From contig CAWGAE010000012.1 in NCBI GenBank assembly GCA_963820395.1, positions 1 to 64,000 on the forward strand: a stretch of 64,000 nt of DNA, read 5' to 3'. The DNA comes from DATFVJ01 sp963820395 (lineage in GTDB: Bacteria > Actinomycetota > Actinomycetes > Streptosporangiales > Streptosporangiaceae). The notes beneath the pieces were generated by a model, which ran no database searches, had not been told where the DNA came from, and was given only the letters and a program-made list of their open reading frames with translations. A program made the translations under genes and the position numbers. Shown piece by piece: positions 1-9,160 of the stretch (position 1 is its first letter; every line of letters starts with the position of its first letter).

Positions 1-615
1 GGTCAGCCGGCTGTACCGCTGGGCGGCGAAGAAGACCAGCGGGGCCGCGGAAAGGGCGATCAGGCCCAGCCGCCAGTCCAGCGCGGTGATCACCGCAGCC
101 AGGCCGCCGAGCGTCATCACACCGGGCAGCAGGGTGGAGAACACGCCGATCAGGCTGTCCTCGATCCGGTCGGTGTCCGAAGACATCCGGCTGGTGAGCT
201 CGCCGACGCTGCGGCGGTCATGGAAGCCCATGGGCAGCCGCAGCAGGCGGCTGAAGACATCGGCCCGGATGCTGGCCGTGATCCGCTCCCCGGCGCTGTT
301 CATCACCCGGTCGCCGAGGTAGTCCAGCGCCCCGGACAACAGGGTGAACACGAGCGAGGCCACCGCGGCCAGCACCAGCAGGCCGACCCCGGACACGCCG
401 GCCCCGCGGACGACCGCCCCCTGCAGCCCGTGCAGCCGGCCGTGCCCGAGGACGCCGTCGATGACCAGCGCGATCGGCCACGGGACCGCCAGGTCGGCCA
501 GCAGCTCACCGATCCGGCACAGTACCCCCAGCAGCAGCAGGCGCCGGTGCGGGCGGCCGTAGGCCCGGAACCGCCACAGCGTCGGCAACAGGCCCGGCCC
601 CGCGCGGGAGATCAC
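1..615 (-). CDS. ABC exporter, N-terminal part (copy A, cut by window edge)
   Basis: This is the first ~205 residues of a fused membrane-plus-ATPase ABC exporter; the rest lies left of the window. Only the transmembrane domain is visible. It is almost identical to the full-length copy that starts at 41332 on the plus strand, where the ATPase domain can be read. The GTG start overlaps the TGA of the metallopeptidase upstream (GTGA), so the two are probably translationally coupled. Role by family: ATP-driven export of a peptide or lipid-like substrate. The substrate is unknown. Confidence 0.85.
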   Translation of the reverse strand, partial: MISRAGPGLLPTLWRFRAYGRPHRRLLLLGVLCRIGELLADLAVPWPIALVIDGVLGHGRLHGLQGAVVRGAGVSGVGLLVLAAVASLVFTLLSGALDYLGDRVMNSAGERITASIRADVFSRLLRLPMGFHDRRSVGELTSRMSSDTDRIEDSLIGVFSTLLPGVMTLGGLAAVITALDWRLGLIALSAAPLVFFAAQRYSRLT

Positions 616-1706
616 GGGCAACCTCGTGCCACCTCCCGCGCCCGGTCGTTGGACCAGCCGGGACGGATGCCACGAGCCGCCATCGCCGCCTCGATGCCTG
701 CCACGAGCGGCCCGTCGGAGCCGGCCTCCAGCATCGCTGACAGCAGCGTCCCGAAGTCTCTTCTGTATCGGCGGGCCTCCGGGCCCCGGTCGCCGGCGTG
801 CCGGCCGCCCAGCCGGGCCAGGCCGCGCAACAGCATGGCGTCTACCGCTACGGCAGGATGGCCGGTCTCCGCTGCGCGACACCGCGCCTGCCACAACGCG
901 CAGGCCCAGATCGTCCCGTCGGTGTGCGGATCGGTGCCGTAGCCCTGGAAGTCGGCCATGGTCCACGGCGCGGACAGGCACCGCCGCCGTGGGTCGGTCA
1001 CCGGGGTCTGGCGGCGCTGCCAGCCGTAGATGTCGGGATGCCCGACCATGACCGCAGCCAGATAGTCACAGGTGCCTTCCTCGACGGGGGTACGCCGGTT
1101 GGTCTGCTGCTGCGGCGGGCGCAGCCGGTTCAGCCGGAAGTCCGCCACGTGCCGGCACACGTGGTGAGCGACCTCGTGGCTCACGATGGCCGGGTTGTGC
1201 CCCGGCGCGTGCAGGTACCGCGCCCCCTCGTGCTCGACATAGGCCCGGCCGGAGCCGAGGTGGACTTCACCGGCGGGGTCGACCGGGGAGTCTTCGGGCA
1301 GCTCGCTGTAGCTGGCCGCAGGCAGCCGGTAGTGACCTCCACCCCAGCGCTTCATGCCGCGCGCGTGGCTGCCGACCAGGATCCGTAGCGGCGGCAGGGT
1401 GCGGCCCAGCTCCCCCTCGACCCAGCCGAGCAGCCGCCGCGCCCACCAGGCGACATTGGTCAGCGCGAAAGCCCGCGCGCCCGCGTCCAACGCCGGCTCC
1501 GACAGCGGGCCTCCACCGCGGCCGGGATCACTTCTAAGGCGCTCATGGTCGGACAACAGGGGGCCGCCCCGCACGTCGGCGACGGTCAGACCGGGCGCGC
1601 GAACCGTGTCCGCGAGGACCTCGCGGACATCGAGCAACACTTGTGCGGGCCGGCCGGGCGGCGGCCCGTTGCGGGTCACGTATGCGGCGACCGGCGTCAG
1701 GCCCAC
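612..1706 (-). CDS. HExxH zinc metallopeptidase (copy A)
   Basis: A 364-residue protein with the zinc motif HEVAHH near residue 178 and a downstream EEGTCDYLA block about 28 residues later. The spacing and the E-x-x-x-D pattern fit a gluzincin, where that glutamate is the third zinc ligand. I see no signal peptide, so it probably acts in the cytoplasm. It overlaps the P-loop NTPase gene by 10 bases upstream and the ABC exporter by 4 bases downstream, so the three form an operon. A possible job is trimming a peptide before export; that is inference from position. Full-length copy C is at 40241. Confidence 0.75.
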   Translation of the reverse strand: MGLTPVAAYVTRNGPPPGRPAQVLLDVREVLADTVRAPGLTVADVRGGPLLSDHERLRSDPGRGGGPLSEPALDAGARAFALTNVAWWARRLLGWVEGELGRTLPPLRILVGSHARGMKRWGGGHYRLPAASYSELPEDSPVDPAGEVHLGSGRAYVEHEGARYLHAPGHNPAIVSHEVAHHVCRHVADFRLNRLRPPQQQTNRRTPVEEGTCDYLAAVMVGHPDIYGWQRRQTPVTDPRRRCLSAPWTMADFQGYGTDPHTDGTIWACALWQARCRAAETGHPAVAVDAMLLRGLARLGGRHAGDRGPEARRYRRDFGTLLSAMLEAGSDGPLVAGIEAAMAARGIRPGWSNDRAREVARGCP

Positions 1707-2707
1707 TGCGGTGACGGCAGCATGTCAAGGGCGGCGCCGGCCGCCAGTTCGTCCGGCGTCAGCACGTGCAGACCGGTGGCGTCCGCTGCCTCCCGAGCGG
1801 CCAGCGGGCTGGCACTGACCAGCCCGCTCAGCGCGCTGACCCGCACACCCGCCGAAGCCAGCACACCCTGGGCGCCCACCGCCCCCAAAGCGTCGCGGAC
1901 CGCGAGCACAACCGAGTCGGCGAACGCCGGCAGCGCGGCCAGCAGCTCCCGGGTCTGGGCCTGCAGCAGGCCGTCGGCGATCTCGACGACCACATGCGTG
2001 GCACCCTCGGCAGCCAAGGCGTCACGAATCGCGTGCATCGTGGCCACCAGGTGATCCGCCGGGTACCCGAATGTGGACGGCATACCGAAGTCCAGGAAGT
2101 CCAGGACCGAGTGAGCACCTGCGTCGACGTAGACCCAACGGTCCTTGCCGCTACCCGAGCCGGTCGCCTTCCCGGCACCCACCCGCAGGCCGGCCCGGGC
2201 CCAGCCCCGGATGACGCCCGCGGCCGTTGTCGTCTTGCCCGCATTCATCCCCGACCCCACCACCACCAGCGTGGCCGGACGTGGATCCGCGGCGGGCGGT
2301 GCAGGGCGCGCCAGGTCGGCCAGCCTCAGGGGTGTTCCCGACCCGTCGGCCAGCGCTCCGATGACCTCCAGCACTGTCGGCTTGCCGCACCGGACGTGGG
2401 CCGAGGCTACCGTGCCGATCACCCCGCCGGCCGTGAGCAAATGCGTTTGGGGACCGGCCGGAACATAGCCTTCGTAGAAGTCTGTGGCGTAACGGTTGCC
2501 ATACGCTCCGACGACGAGGTCACCACCATAAAGCCGGACGCGACGGCCATACCGGTCCTCCAGGCAATCATGCTGGCCAAGCGCCTCGACACGGGCCACG
2601 ACAAGATCACCCTGCGCCGACCGCTGCCGTGCATGGGCGATCGTGAGGGCTCTCGAGCCCAGGCCTCGGGTGACAAAGCTGAACTTCGCCTGGGACAGGT
2701 CGCGCAT
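1697..2707 (-). CDS. P-loop NTPase, DUF1611/MobB-like (copy A)
   Basis: 336 residues. A Walker A motif, GSGMNAGKTTTA, lies near residue 152 and is preceded by a small beta-rich N-terminal domain of about 140 residues. The pattern VVEIADGLLQAQT about 100 residues later fits a Walker-B-like strand of the SIMIBI/dethiobiotin-synthetase type. The ATG at 2707 is chosen because a GGAGGG Shine-Dalgarno sequence stands just upstream and the homologous copies start at the same residue. It heads the operon with the metallopeptidase and ABC exporter. The exact reaction is unknown; assignment to DUF1611 is tentative. Copies B and C are at 34501 and 39240. Confidence 0.7.
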   Translation of the reverse strand: MRDLSQAKFSFVTRGLGSRALTIAHARQRSAQGDLVVARVEALGQHDCLEDRYGRRVRLYGGDLVVGAYGNRYATDFYEGYVPAGPQTHLLTAGGVIGTVASAHVRCGKPTVLEVIGALADGSGTPLRLADLARPAPPAADPRPATLVVVGSGMNAGKTTTAAGVIRGWARAGLRVGAGKATGSGSGKDRWVYVDAGAHSVLDFLDFGMPSTFGYPADHLVATMHAIRDALAAEGATHVVVEIADGLLQAQTRELLAALPAFADSVVLAVRDALGAVGAQGVLASAGVRVSALSGLVSASPLAAREAADATGLHVLTPDELAAGAALDMLPSPQWA

Positions 2708-2763
2708 GAATGCCCTCCTGGCTGGCCATGGCGCGCTGAAGAACATCGTCCAACGCGCTATTC

Positions 2764-3100
2764 CTCCGTGCATCGCGAGAACGGGTGAACGCCGCAGCAG
2801 GTTGGACGCATGCGCCAAGATGAGTCGCAACCCACGCGGGAAGCCCTTCCTCCCCTGTAACACAGTAAGCGAAGCCCGTCTTGATGCAAAATGCGGACAT
2901 CCTGCCCCTTGCGTAGTAGAGTGACCCGGCTGCCGCGGCGACGCGGTGCTGCGGCTCGGCGTTGCCCGCCACCGGGCTCGGCCTTGAAGGCCGCCCGGCG
3001 CGGGCACGCCGTCCGAGGCCGCCTAGGTTTTCCGCTGCTCAGGAAGGCTCACCGGGTATCGCCATATGCTGCACGGACCGTCTTCCTCGCACCCGATTGT
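2764..3100. other. Leader shared with copy B, no clear gene
   Basis: The stretch up to about 2935 matches 35540-35740 upstream of copy B, so it travelled with the cassette. It may hold the operon promoter. A minus-strand reading frame runs through it into the P-loop gene and is partly conserved between copies (see findings), but I do not call it a gene. From 2935 to 3100 I see nothing recognisable. Confidence 0.4.
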
Positions 3101-3119
3101 CCAGCTCGCGACCGCCGCC

Positions 3120-4166
3120 TCAAGGCCACCCTTACCGCGCTCGCGCTGCAGGCCGCGATCGACGCCGCCGACCGATCGAGGTCGGGCACGACGCCGCTCT
3201 CGATCAGTGGCGCCGGCAGGCCGAGCAGGCCCGCTACATGGCGACGAAAGCCGAACGCCGCTACCGCGCCGTCGACCCGGAAAACCGGCTGGTCGCCCGC
3301 GGCCTGGAGGCGGAGTGGGAAGCCGCGCTGCAAGCCGCCCGGGATGCCGAAGCCGAGTTGGACCGCCGCGAAGCAGCCCGGCCCGTCCGGCTCAGCGCGG
3401 ACGAGCGCGCGCAGATCATCGCCATCGCCACCGACCTGCCCGCGCTGTGGGCCGCGCCGTCCACCACCGAACGCGACCGCAAAGAAGTCCTGCATGCCCT
3501 CCTGGGCGACATTGTCATCACCACCGATGCCGCGCCCACCGCACCGCCCGCCCGGTGCTGCACTGGAAAGGAGGGCTGATCAGCCAGATCAGCGTGGACC
3601 TTCCTAAGCCCAGGCCGCCTTATCGCACCAGCGAAGACATGGTGTCACTGATCGGTCGGCTGGCGGCCCACTACGACGACTCGATGATCGCGAAAGTTCT
3701 CAACCAGCAGCAACACCGCACCGCCACCGGAATGTCATTCACCCCCGTTAACGTGGCCAGCATCCGCAAGCGCCACGGCATCCCCGCCCGGCAGAACGGG
3801 AGCAGCCCAGACCCCGAAGGAGACGTGATGAGCGTGCACCAGGCCGCCGCCGGGCTCGGCATCACTGCCTTCACCCTCTACCGGTGGCTCAACGACGGAT
3901 TCGTCCCCGGCGAGCAGATCACTCCCGGCGCGCCCTGGCGCATCCGCCTCACCGAATCCATCCGGAATCTCGTCGCTGACGATGCCCCCCGCCGGCTGGG
4001 TTCCCGTCCAGCTCGCCACGGCGTCCCTGGGCGTCTCCCGGCAGACCGTGTTGCAGCGTGTCAAGCGCGGCGAACTTCGCGCCGTCCATATCCGCGCCGG
4101 ACGCAGGAAAGGCCTTCGAGCTACCCGCCCGCCAAGACGGGTTGTTCTAGCCGCTCCCGGACAGTG
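3120..4166 (+). pseudogene. Serine recombinase C-terminal remnant
   Basis: The catalytic N-terminus is missing. From 3180 to 3570 the translation is a charged coiled coil (AEQARYMATKAERRYRAV, then LSADERAQIIAIATDLPALW), as in the C-terminal arm of resolvase/invertase-type recombinases. After a frame change near 3570 it continues as RTSEDMVSLIGRLAAHYDD, and then two excisionase-like helix-turn-helix segments follow (about 3829-3960 and 3997-4140, GVSRQTVLQRVKRGELRAVH). The order fits known actinobacterial recombinases that carry extra HTH domains. The missing N-terminus and the frameshift make it non-functional. Confidence 0.65.
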
Positions 4167-4176
4167 AAGGAGCAGT

Positions 4177-4401
4177 GTGATGTCCAATCGACCTACGCCG
4201 CGGCGTCACGCTCGTCGAAGACGCCTCCCGGCTCCGGAAAGGCGGATCCTGGCGGTTATTCGCCGCCATCGGCAACATCCCATCGGCAACATCACCGTCA
4301 GCGTCCTAAACCGCGCCGACCACCGCAACCACGCGGCCGCCCGCCGCGGCTGCTGCCGGGACTGCACCGGGCTGCGCGCCCTCGAACTACTCGGCCTGTA
4401 A
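4177..4401 (+). pseudogene. Small frameshifted ORF of unknown function
   Basis: An ATG at 4180 follows an AAGGAG-like site. No single frame looks protein-like throughout: one frame gives GVTLVEDASRLRKGGSWRL early on, another gives NITVSVLNRADHRNHAA and then CCRDCTGLRALELLG to the stop. I read this as a short protein broken by a frameshift. The family is not recognised. Confidence 0.3.
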
Positions 4402-4404
4402 CCC

Positions 4405-4581
4405 CCGGAAAGAGATCAAACCGTAACGCACAACAAAACCACTGACTTCGACTTTGACCCCACCCTGGCTTGGATATGGTTCGTACCGATAACCGCCGGA
4501 AAGAGATCAAACCGTAACGCACAACAAAACCACTGACTTCGACTTTGACCCCACCCTGGCTTGGATATGGTTCGTACCGAC
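4405..4581. repeat. Two-copy tandem repeat, 91-bp period
   Basis: An ~85-bp unit (starting CCGGAAAGAGATCAAACCG) occurs at 4405 and again at 4496. The copies are essentially identical and AT-richer than their surroundings. No protein is encoded. From 4582 to 4757 I see no gene. Confidence 0.9.
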
Positions 4582-4757
4582 TTGTTCTGAAAAACCCTTA
4601 GCGGCTTAATTGTGCGGGTCTTTTGGCCCCTGATCTGCGACGAATTGCTGGGACTTCTTCCCCTAGTACGCGGTGGCGGCCCGCACGAGATTCGAGCTAG
4701 TGGACATAGCGCCCGCAGTCAGGGGGTTCCACGCGTAGAGCGGCAAACGGGGGAATC

Positions 4758-5087
4758 ATGAAGAAGATCATAGCAACAGCGGCAGCAACCCTAGTGGTCG
4801 GCGGCGTGGGACTAGATCTCGGGGCGTGCGGGGGCACCCCTTCGCCAGCCGACTATGCCGACGCCTGGGCCAATGCTCAGCTCAGCGATGCCGCAGCAGG
4901 GCTGGGGCGGCAGCTATGACACCTATGTCTCCAACTTCACCCCATCGGCTTCCACAACGTCACCGAGACCAGCGAGAGCGGTGACGTGGTGAGCTTCACG
5001 TACATCGTCCACAACACCAGCAATGACACCGACGTGCTGCAGACCGCCACCTGGACCGTGCACAACGAGATCATCACGGGCACGTGA
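4758..5087 (+). pseudogene. Lipoprotein gene with two frameshifts
   Basis: The ATG at 4758 opens a signal peptide (MKKIIATAAATLVVGGVGL) with a degenerate lipobox ending in Cys (LGAC, then GGT). This frame stops at 4919. Protein-like sequence continues in a second frame (WGGSYDTYVSNFTP) and then in a third (FHNVTETSESGDVV, FTYIVHNTSNDTDVLQTATW) to a TGA at 5085-5087. Together they look like one small secreted lipoprotein of about 105 residues with two single-base indels. Decay or sequencing error could both explain this. Confidence 0.5.
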
Positions 5088-5185
5088 TGAAGGTCATCAG
5101 GTTCGCGGCGAAAGTGGTCGGGTGGGCGGCGATCGCTGTCGTGTTGTCACTGCTGCTGTACATCGCGATCGCGCCGCTGCACTGA
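5087..5185 (+). CDS. 32-residue single-pass membrane protein
   Basis: The ATG overlaps the TGA of the preceding lipoprotein frame (TGATG), suggesting coupling. The protein has a short basic N-terminus (MKVIRFAAKVVGW) and one hydrophobic helix (AAIAVVLSLLLYIAIA). No family is recognised. It is short enough that it could be chance, but the composition and the overlap favour a real gene. Confidence 0.4.
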   Translation: MKVIRFAAKVVGWAAIAVVLSLLLYIAIAPLH

Positions 5186-5349
5186 CGGCGGTAGTCGAGC
5201 AACGCCTTGGTCGCGTCGCGGAAACGGCGCCGGCTCTGCCTCAAGGCGGTTGATTTAGATATGCCGTGCAGGTAAGCCGTGCCGCGCACCTTGATGCGTG
5301 CCGCGCACCTGATGAATGCGACGACCGACCGTCGCCGGGCGTGCGGCCT

Positions 5350-5515
5350 CTTCGGGATGGTCAGCTCGCAGCGTTACGTCAACGCGCCATGGCGTTATGA
5401 ACGCATCGAGGGCGCCAACCACTGGATACCGCTCACCGCCCCGGACGAGCTCAATCCTCTGCTGCTTGACTACCTCAGCACCACCAGCTCGGAGTTGACC
5501 CATGCCGATCAATAG
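5350..5515 (+). pseudogene. Alpha/beta hydrolase C-terminal remnant
   Basis: The last ~55 residues of an alpha/beta hydrolase are visible: WRYERIEGANHWIPLTAPDE and LNPLLLDYL, where the His belongs to the catalytic triad. The nucleophile elbow and everything before it are absent. The remnant ends at a TAG that overlaps the start of the next gene. Confidence 0.65.
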
Positions 5516-6184
5516 GTATCTCCCGGAAGCTCTCCTGGGTCTGGCCTCGGCGGGTGCCGTGCTCGGCGTCTCAGCCTTTCAATCGACCCGCAAGCTTTCG
5601 CCGGCCGATGTTGACCACCACATCGGGATCCTGGAAAGGGACTTGCCGCCGGAACTGGAGAACCGGGAGGAGCTCATCGCGCGTCTGCGCGCGTGCGTCG
5701 AGAACGACGACGGCCGGCCCGTCTACATGCTGAACCTGATGCGCTTGTTCGATCGGCTCAGGAGCTTCCCCGGGGCGCCCGCCACCGGCACCCCTCAGGA
5801 GGCCAACGCGCACTACGAGGCGCCGCCGTCACGCCACTGCTCATCAAAAGGGGCGGCTACCCCATCCTGACCGGATCGGCCACCAAGATCAAAGGCGGTC
5901 AGGACCGGGAGAGCAACTTGATGGTGTACCGCCCCGACCTGGATAACTGGGATCGCGTCCTGGTCGTCCGCTATCCAGGCCGCCGCACCTTCCTCGAGCT
6001 GCTCACCAATCCCGAGTACCTCAAGGTCATGCCCTACAAGCTGTCATCGCTCGAAGTCGTGCTCACCCCCGTTTCCGGCGAACTGGTGATCCCCGACGCC
6101 CGCTGGATCGCCGGAGCCGTCGGCCTGGTGAACCTGCTGCTGGTCAGCTGGATCCGCGCTGCCCGGCGAAGCAGGACGCGCTGA
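5502..6184 (+). pseudogene. DUF1330-like membrane-anchored protein, frameshifted
   Basis: The first frame (5502-5870) carries a hydrophobic N-terminus and then GRPVYMLNLMRLFDRLRSF, typical of the DUF1330/dimeric alpha-beta barrel group. Near 5817 the coding sense moves to another frame (LLIKRGGYPILTGSA, WDRVLVVRYPGRRTFLELL) that runs to a TGA at 6184, with a C-terminal membrane helix (GAVGLVNLLLVSWI). One indel would restore a ~227-residue protein. Family assignment is tentative; the frameshift is clear. Confidence 0.55.
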
Positions 6185-6371
6185 ACGACGCACGTGACCT
6201 GGCCCTGCATGGAGTTATACAAACGTGGCTGACCTGCGGAGGGGCAAACCATCGCTCGCCGACGATCTTTAATCAGAGGGTCATTGCCGGGTGCCTGATC
6301 ACATGATGGCCCCCAGAGGACTCCGGGAAGGTGCCAGAAGTCATCTAGCTTCCAGTTTGGCCAGTCCGGTA

Positions 6372-6848
6372 TCAGGATGGCGTCTGGGACTCCAGCGCGC
6401 TAGCCGCGGCCCGGCGGATCGTCCCCGCGCCGCCCATCATGGCCCGCCGCCATGGCGCAACGCCCTCGATCTCGGTTTCCAGCGAGAAACTCAGGAACGT
6501 CCTGATCACCACGATCAGCCCGAGCACGAGCACATTGTCCAGGGTGGGCGCGACCGCGACGGTGTGAACCAGGTCGGCAGCGACCAGGACTTCCAGCCCG
6601 AGTAGCAAGGTACCGCCGAAGGCCTGACGCAGTACCAGGTAAGTTTTTGCCGACCAGCCGAACCGCCGCGAGGCCACCGCCGCGAGCGCGAACGACCAGA
6701 TCACGCCGACTACCAAGATCGCGGCTCCCAGCACCTCGAAACCCTGGGCAACGTGATTCATCATCGGAGTGAACGTCTCAGCCGACGTCCCGCCGGCACT
6801 CATAGCGAGGATCATGTACTCCTGCCCCGCATCCCCTTCCCTTAGCAT
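6372..6848 (-). CDS. DUF1622 family membrane protein
   Basis: About 158 residues with three hydrophobic segments and the family signature VLVLGLIVVIRTFLSFSLE followed by EIEGVAPWRRA. DUF1622 proteins are small inner-membrane proteins without an assigned function. The ATG at 6848 gives the longest product; an internal ATG at 6815 or 6800 is also possible. The gene stands alone between broken genes and an IS. From 6849 to 7170 I see no gene. Confidence 0.7.
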   Translation of the reverse strand: MLREGDAGQEYMILAMSAGGTSAETFTPMMNHVAQGFEVLGAAILVVGVIWSFALAAVASRRFGWSAKTYLVLRQAFGGTLLLGLEVLVAADLVHTVAVAPTLDNVLVLGLIVVIRTFLSFSLETEIEGVAPWRRAMMGGAGTIRRAAASALESQTPS

Positions 6849-7176
6849 CCTAGCGAGCCGTCCAGTAGTCTCTCATCCGCCGGGCAGTTCCGGTGCACCT
6901 ACAAGCCGGTCGTGCAGCGCCGCTCGCTGAGGCATGCTTAGCTCGTCAACATCCGGACCGGTGTTATGGCCCGCCCGGTGAGCCCACGCCGTTGGCATAT
7001 GCGCTGCGTGCCCGGTCGGGCGAGCAATTACGGACGCTCGTGGTCACCCGCGGACTGACGACCAGGGACCAGCAGGTCAGCAGATCAGCAGGTAGTGGAC
7101 GGGAAGCCTAGAAACTTCCCAAGCTGACAGTATGGATCAGCTGGTTTCCCCGCACACGGGATATATGTGGGGTGAA

Positions 7177-8916
7177 TCTCGATCGGGTGCGGCTCTTTTG
7201 AGGTGAGCTGGTCACGCTGCGAGGACGTAGGTCTCGCGGTATTTCGCGTGGTGGATGCGTTCGTGCTCGCGGCGGAGGTGGAAGCGCCAGTAGTCCTCGA
7301 AGTCGCCGGTGGCGATGAGGGCACGGAGCTTCAGGACGGCTTCGGCGCCTTCAAGCCCCCATCTCGCGCCTGTGATGTCCATTCTGTCTTTTACGATGTG
7401 CCTGCAGGCACCCTCGATGATCCCGGTGGCGATGGGCCAGCCTTCCTTCAGCGCGGTGGCGTAGTCGAGGTAGTCCTGCTTGTTCTCCAGGTAGCGAGCG
7501 CATTCGTCGGCGCCGGCACGCTCGGGGCCGGAGTAGCCGTAGGTGGTGGCGCGGCGGCGGATCCCGGCCGCGACCTGGCGGGTTTTGCCGTGCAGGATCT
7601 TGCGGGCCTGGGCGGCGACCCATTCCTCAGATTCCGGCTCGCCCTTGTCGTAGAAGGACCAGGCTGCCTTCCACAGGTATTCCAGCACGTGGATGAAGTC
7701 GATCACGATCGTGACCGTGACGCCGCGGCTGGCTGCCTCGGCGGTGACGGCGTCGATCTGGGTGTTGTTGCCGTCGATGAGGACGGCCCATCCGCGGTCA
7801 TGACCGGGGTCGCGGCGTTCGGCCTCACCGAAGGCAGCGGCGATGACTGCGGGGATGTCATCGGTGACCGAGGCGGTCAGCCACTTGCCCCTTGCCTGCG
7901 GCTCCCGCGGCTTTGTCTTGCCCTTCAGCTCCGCTGCCTGCGCTTTGCTCTTTCGCCGATTCTGCGCCGGAGTGCTGATGACATCCTCCGGCGTGCGCGG
8001 GACCGGGACCGCGTCATAGACGCAGGCCAGTTCGGCCATCCGCTTCCGGCCGTTCTTCTCCCCGGGCGACAGCCGGGTCGCGAGCTTGTTCTCCGCGGAT
8101 GCCGCGGCCTTCGCGGTGGCCGGCCGCAGCGCTTCGGGCAGCATCACGATGCCCTTCCCGTCGAAGGTCAAGATCAGCGGGCACCCGTCCGGCGCCGACT
8201 CGATCACGCGCCACAGGTAAAACGCCTCCACATGCGCGGCGCAGCGGCGGGCCAGCTCCTCTACCTGCCGTTTTCCCATCGTCACGCCAGTCGCGCGGGT
8301 GATCGCGGCACCCGCCGCCTCCATCGAGCCGCGCGCGGCCTCGATAGCGGCGAGCCTGCGGAGCCCGTGGGAGTGCTTTTCCTCCGGCAAGTTCAGCATG
8401 GCATCCAACGGGCACACGTTGCTCCTGCCCGGCGACCGGTAGGCGATCCGCGACACCGTGACCTGCCCGAACCTCGTCATCAGCGGCCGTTTCCTGCCTT
8501 TTTCCGCGCGTGTCCGGACGACCCCGTCCTCCCCGGCCACGTCATGCCGCCGCTCCTCGGCCGCAGCCGTCGCATCCAGCCGGTCCTGGAACACCCGCCG
8601 CAGCAGCTCCCGGCCCCGCACCTCTAGCTGTTCCTCCAGCTCAGCATGCTGCAGCCCCGCCGCCTCCCCTGACGCCGCCCAGTCCTCAAGCTCCCCGAAG
8701 CACTTCCTCGACTCCGCGAACGCCCCGTCCCCACCAGGCGCATAGCCTTGCATCGGGCTCCTTCTTTCCGTCCTGGTCGTGAGACAACCAGGAACGTAAC
8801 GAGAAGGAGCCCTTCACGCACTCACCGACACAGCCAAACCGGACACAGCGGCAACCAGCGCACTAAAACGCTTCACACTGCATCACCCCAGAAGAGCCGC
8901 ACCCATCTCGATCAGC
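7177..8916 (-). mobile_element. ISKra4-family insertion sequence
   Basis: The element is bounded by imperfect terminal inverted repeats that share GGGTGCGGCTCTT (left near 7177-7200, right near 8889-8916). It holds one transposase gene in minus orientation. It sits between the DUF1622 gene and the sulfatase and appears complete. Confidence 0.75.
7212..8753 (-). CDS. ISKra4 transposase
   Basis: 513 residues, full length. Segments typical of the family include ILTFDGKGIVM (first acidic residue), WAVLIDGNNTQIDAV and IDFIHVLEYLWKAAW, and near the end GIIEGACRHIVKDRMD with ITGARWGLEGAEA, which carries the conserved terminal Glu. No frameshift is seen, so the IS may be active. Confidence 0.85.
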   Translation of the reverse strand: MQGYAPGGDGAFAESRKCFGELEDWAASGEAAGLQHAELEEQLEVRGRELLRRVFQDRLDATAAAEERRHDVAGEDGVVRTRAEKGRKRPLMTRFGQVTVSRIAYRSPGRSNVCPLDAMLNLPEEKHSHGLRRLAAIEAARGSMEAAGAAITRATGVTMGKRQVEELARRCAAHVEAFYLWRVIESAPDGCPLILTFDGKGIVMLPEALRPATAKAAASAENKLATRLSPGEKNGRKRMAELACVYDAVPVPRTPEDVISTPAQNRRKSKAQAAELKGKTKPREPQARGKWLTASVTDDIPAVIAAAFGEAERRDPGHDRGWAVLIDGNNTQIDAVTAEAASRGVTVTIVIDFIHVLEYLWKAAWSFYDKGEPESEEWVAAQARKILHGKTRQVAAGIRRRATTYGYSGPERAGADECARYLENKQDYLDYATALKEGWPIATGIIEGACRHIVKDRMDITGARWGLEGAEAVLKLRALIATGDFEDYWRFHLRREHERIHHAKYRETYVLAA

Positions 8917-9160
8917 GGGATCGGCCTGCTTATGGAGAGCACGGTGCCTTTTCCTTCCTCGAATGGCCCGGATTAGGCGCCCCGGACACCCTGTGTCGGT
9001 GAAGGATCGGCGCCGCACGTGTGCGGGCGCATCATCCCCCGGGGGTGATGCAATGTGGCTGACCAGCGCGCAATGGTGGAACCTGCCAGCGGCCTGTTGC
9101 CAGCGTGCCCTCGGGTGACCGCCAGAGATGGCGCTTTGAATCGAGGTAAGGAGAAGGCTC

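Larger units (their letters stand above)
1..2763 (-). repeat. Long inverted repeat, arm A (pairs with 39184-41946)
   Basis: This segment reads as the reverse complement of 39184-41946 with no net length difference and only scattered substitutions. It covers the P-loop, metallopeptidase and ABC genes. It begins just inside the leader of the P-loop gene (the sequences diverge at about 2763 and 39184) and continues off the left edge of the window, so the true arm is longer. Confidence 0.9.

Noticed and set aside
7203..8627. 474-codon plus-strand ORF
   Set aside because: Antisense of the ISKra4 transposase.
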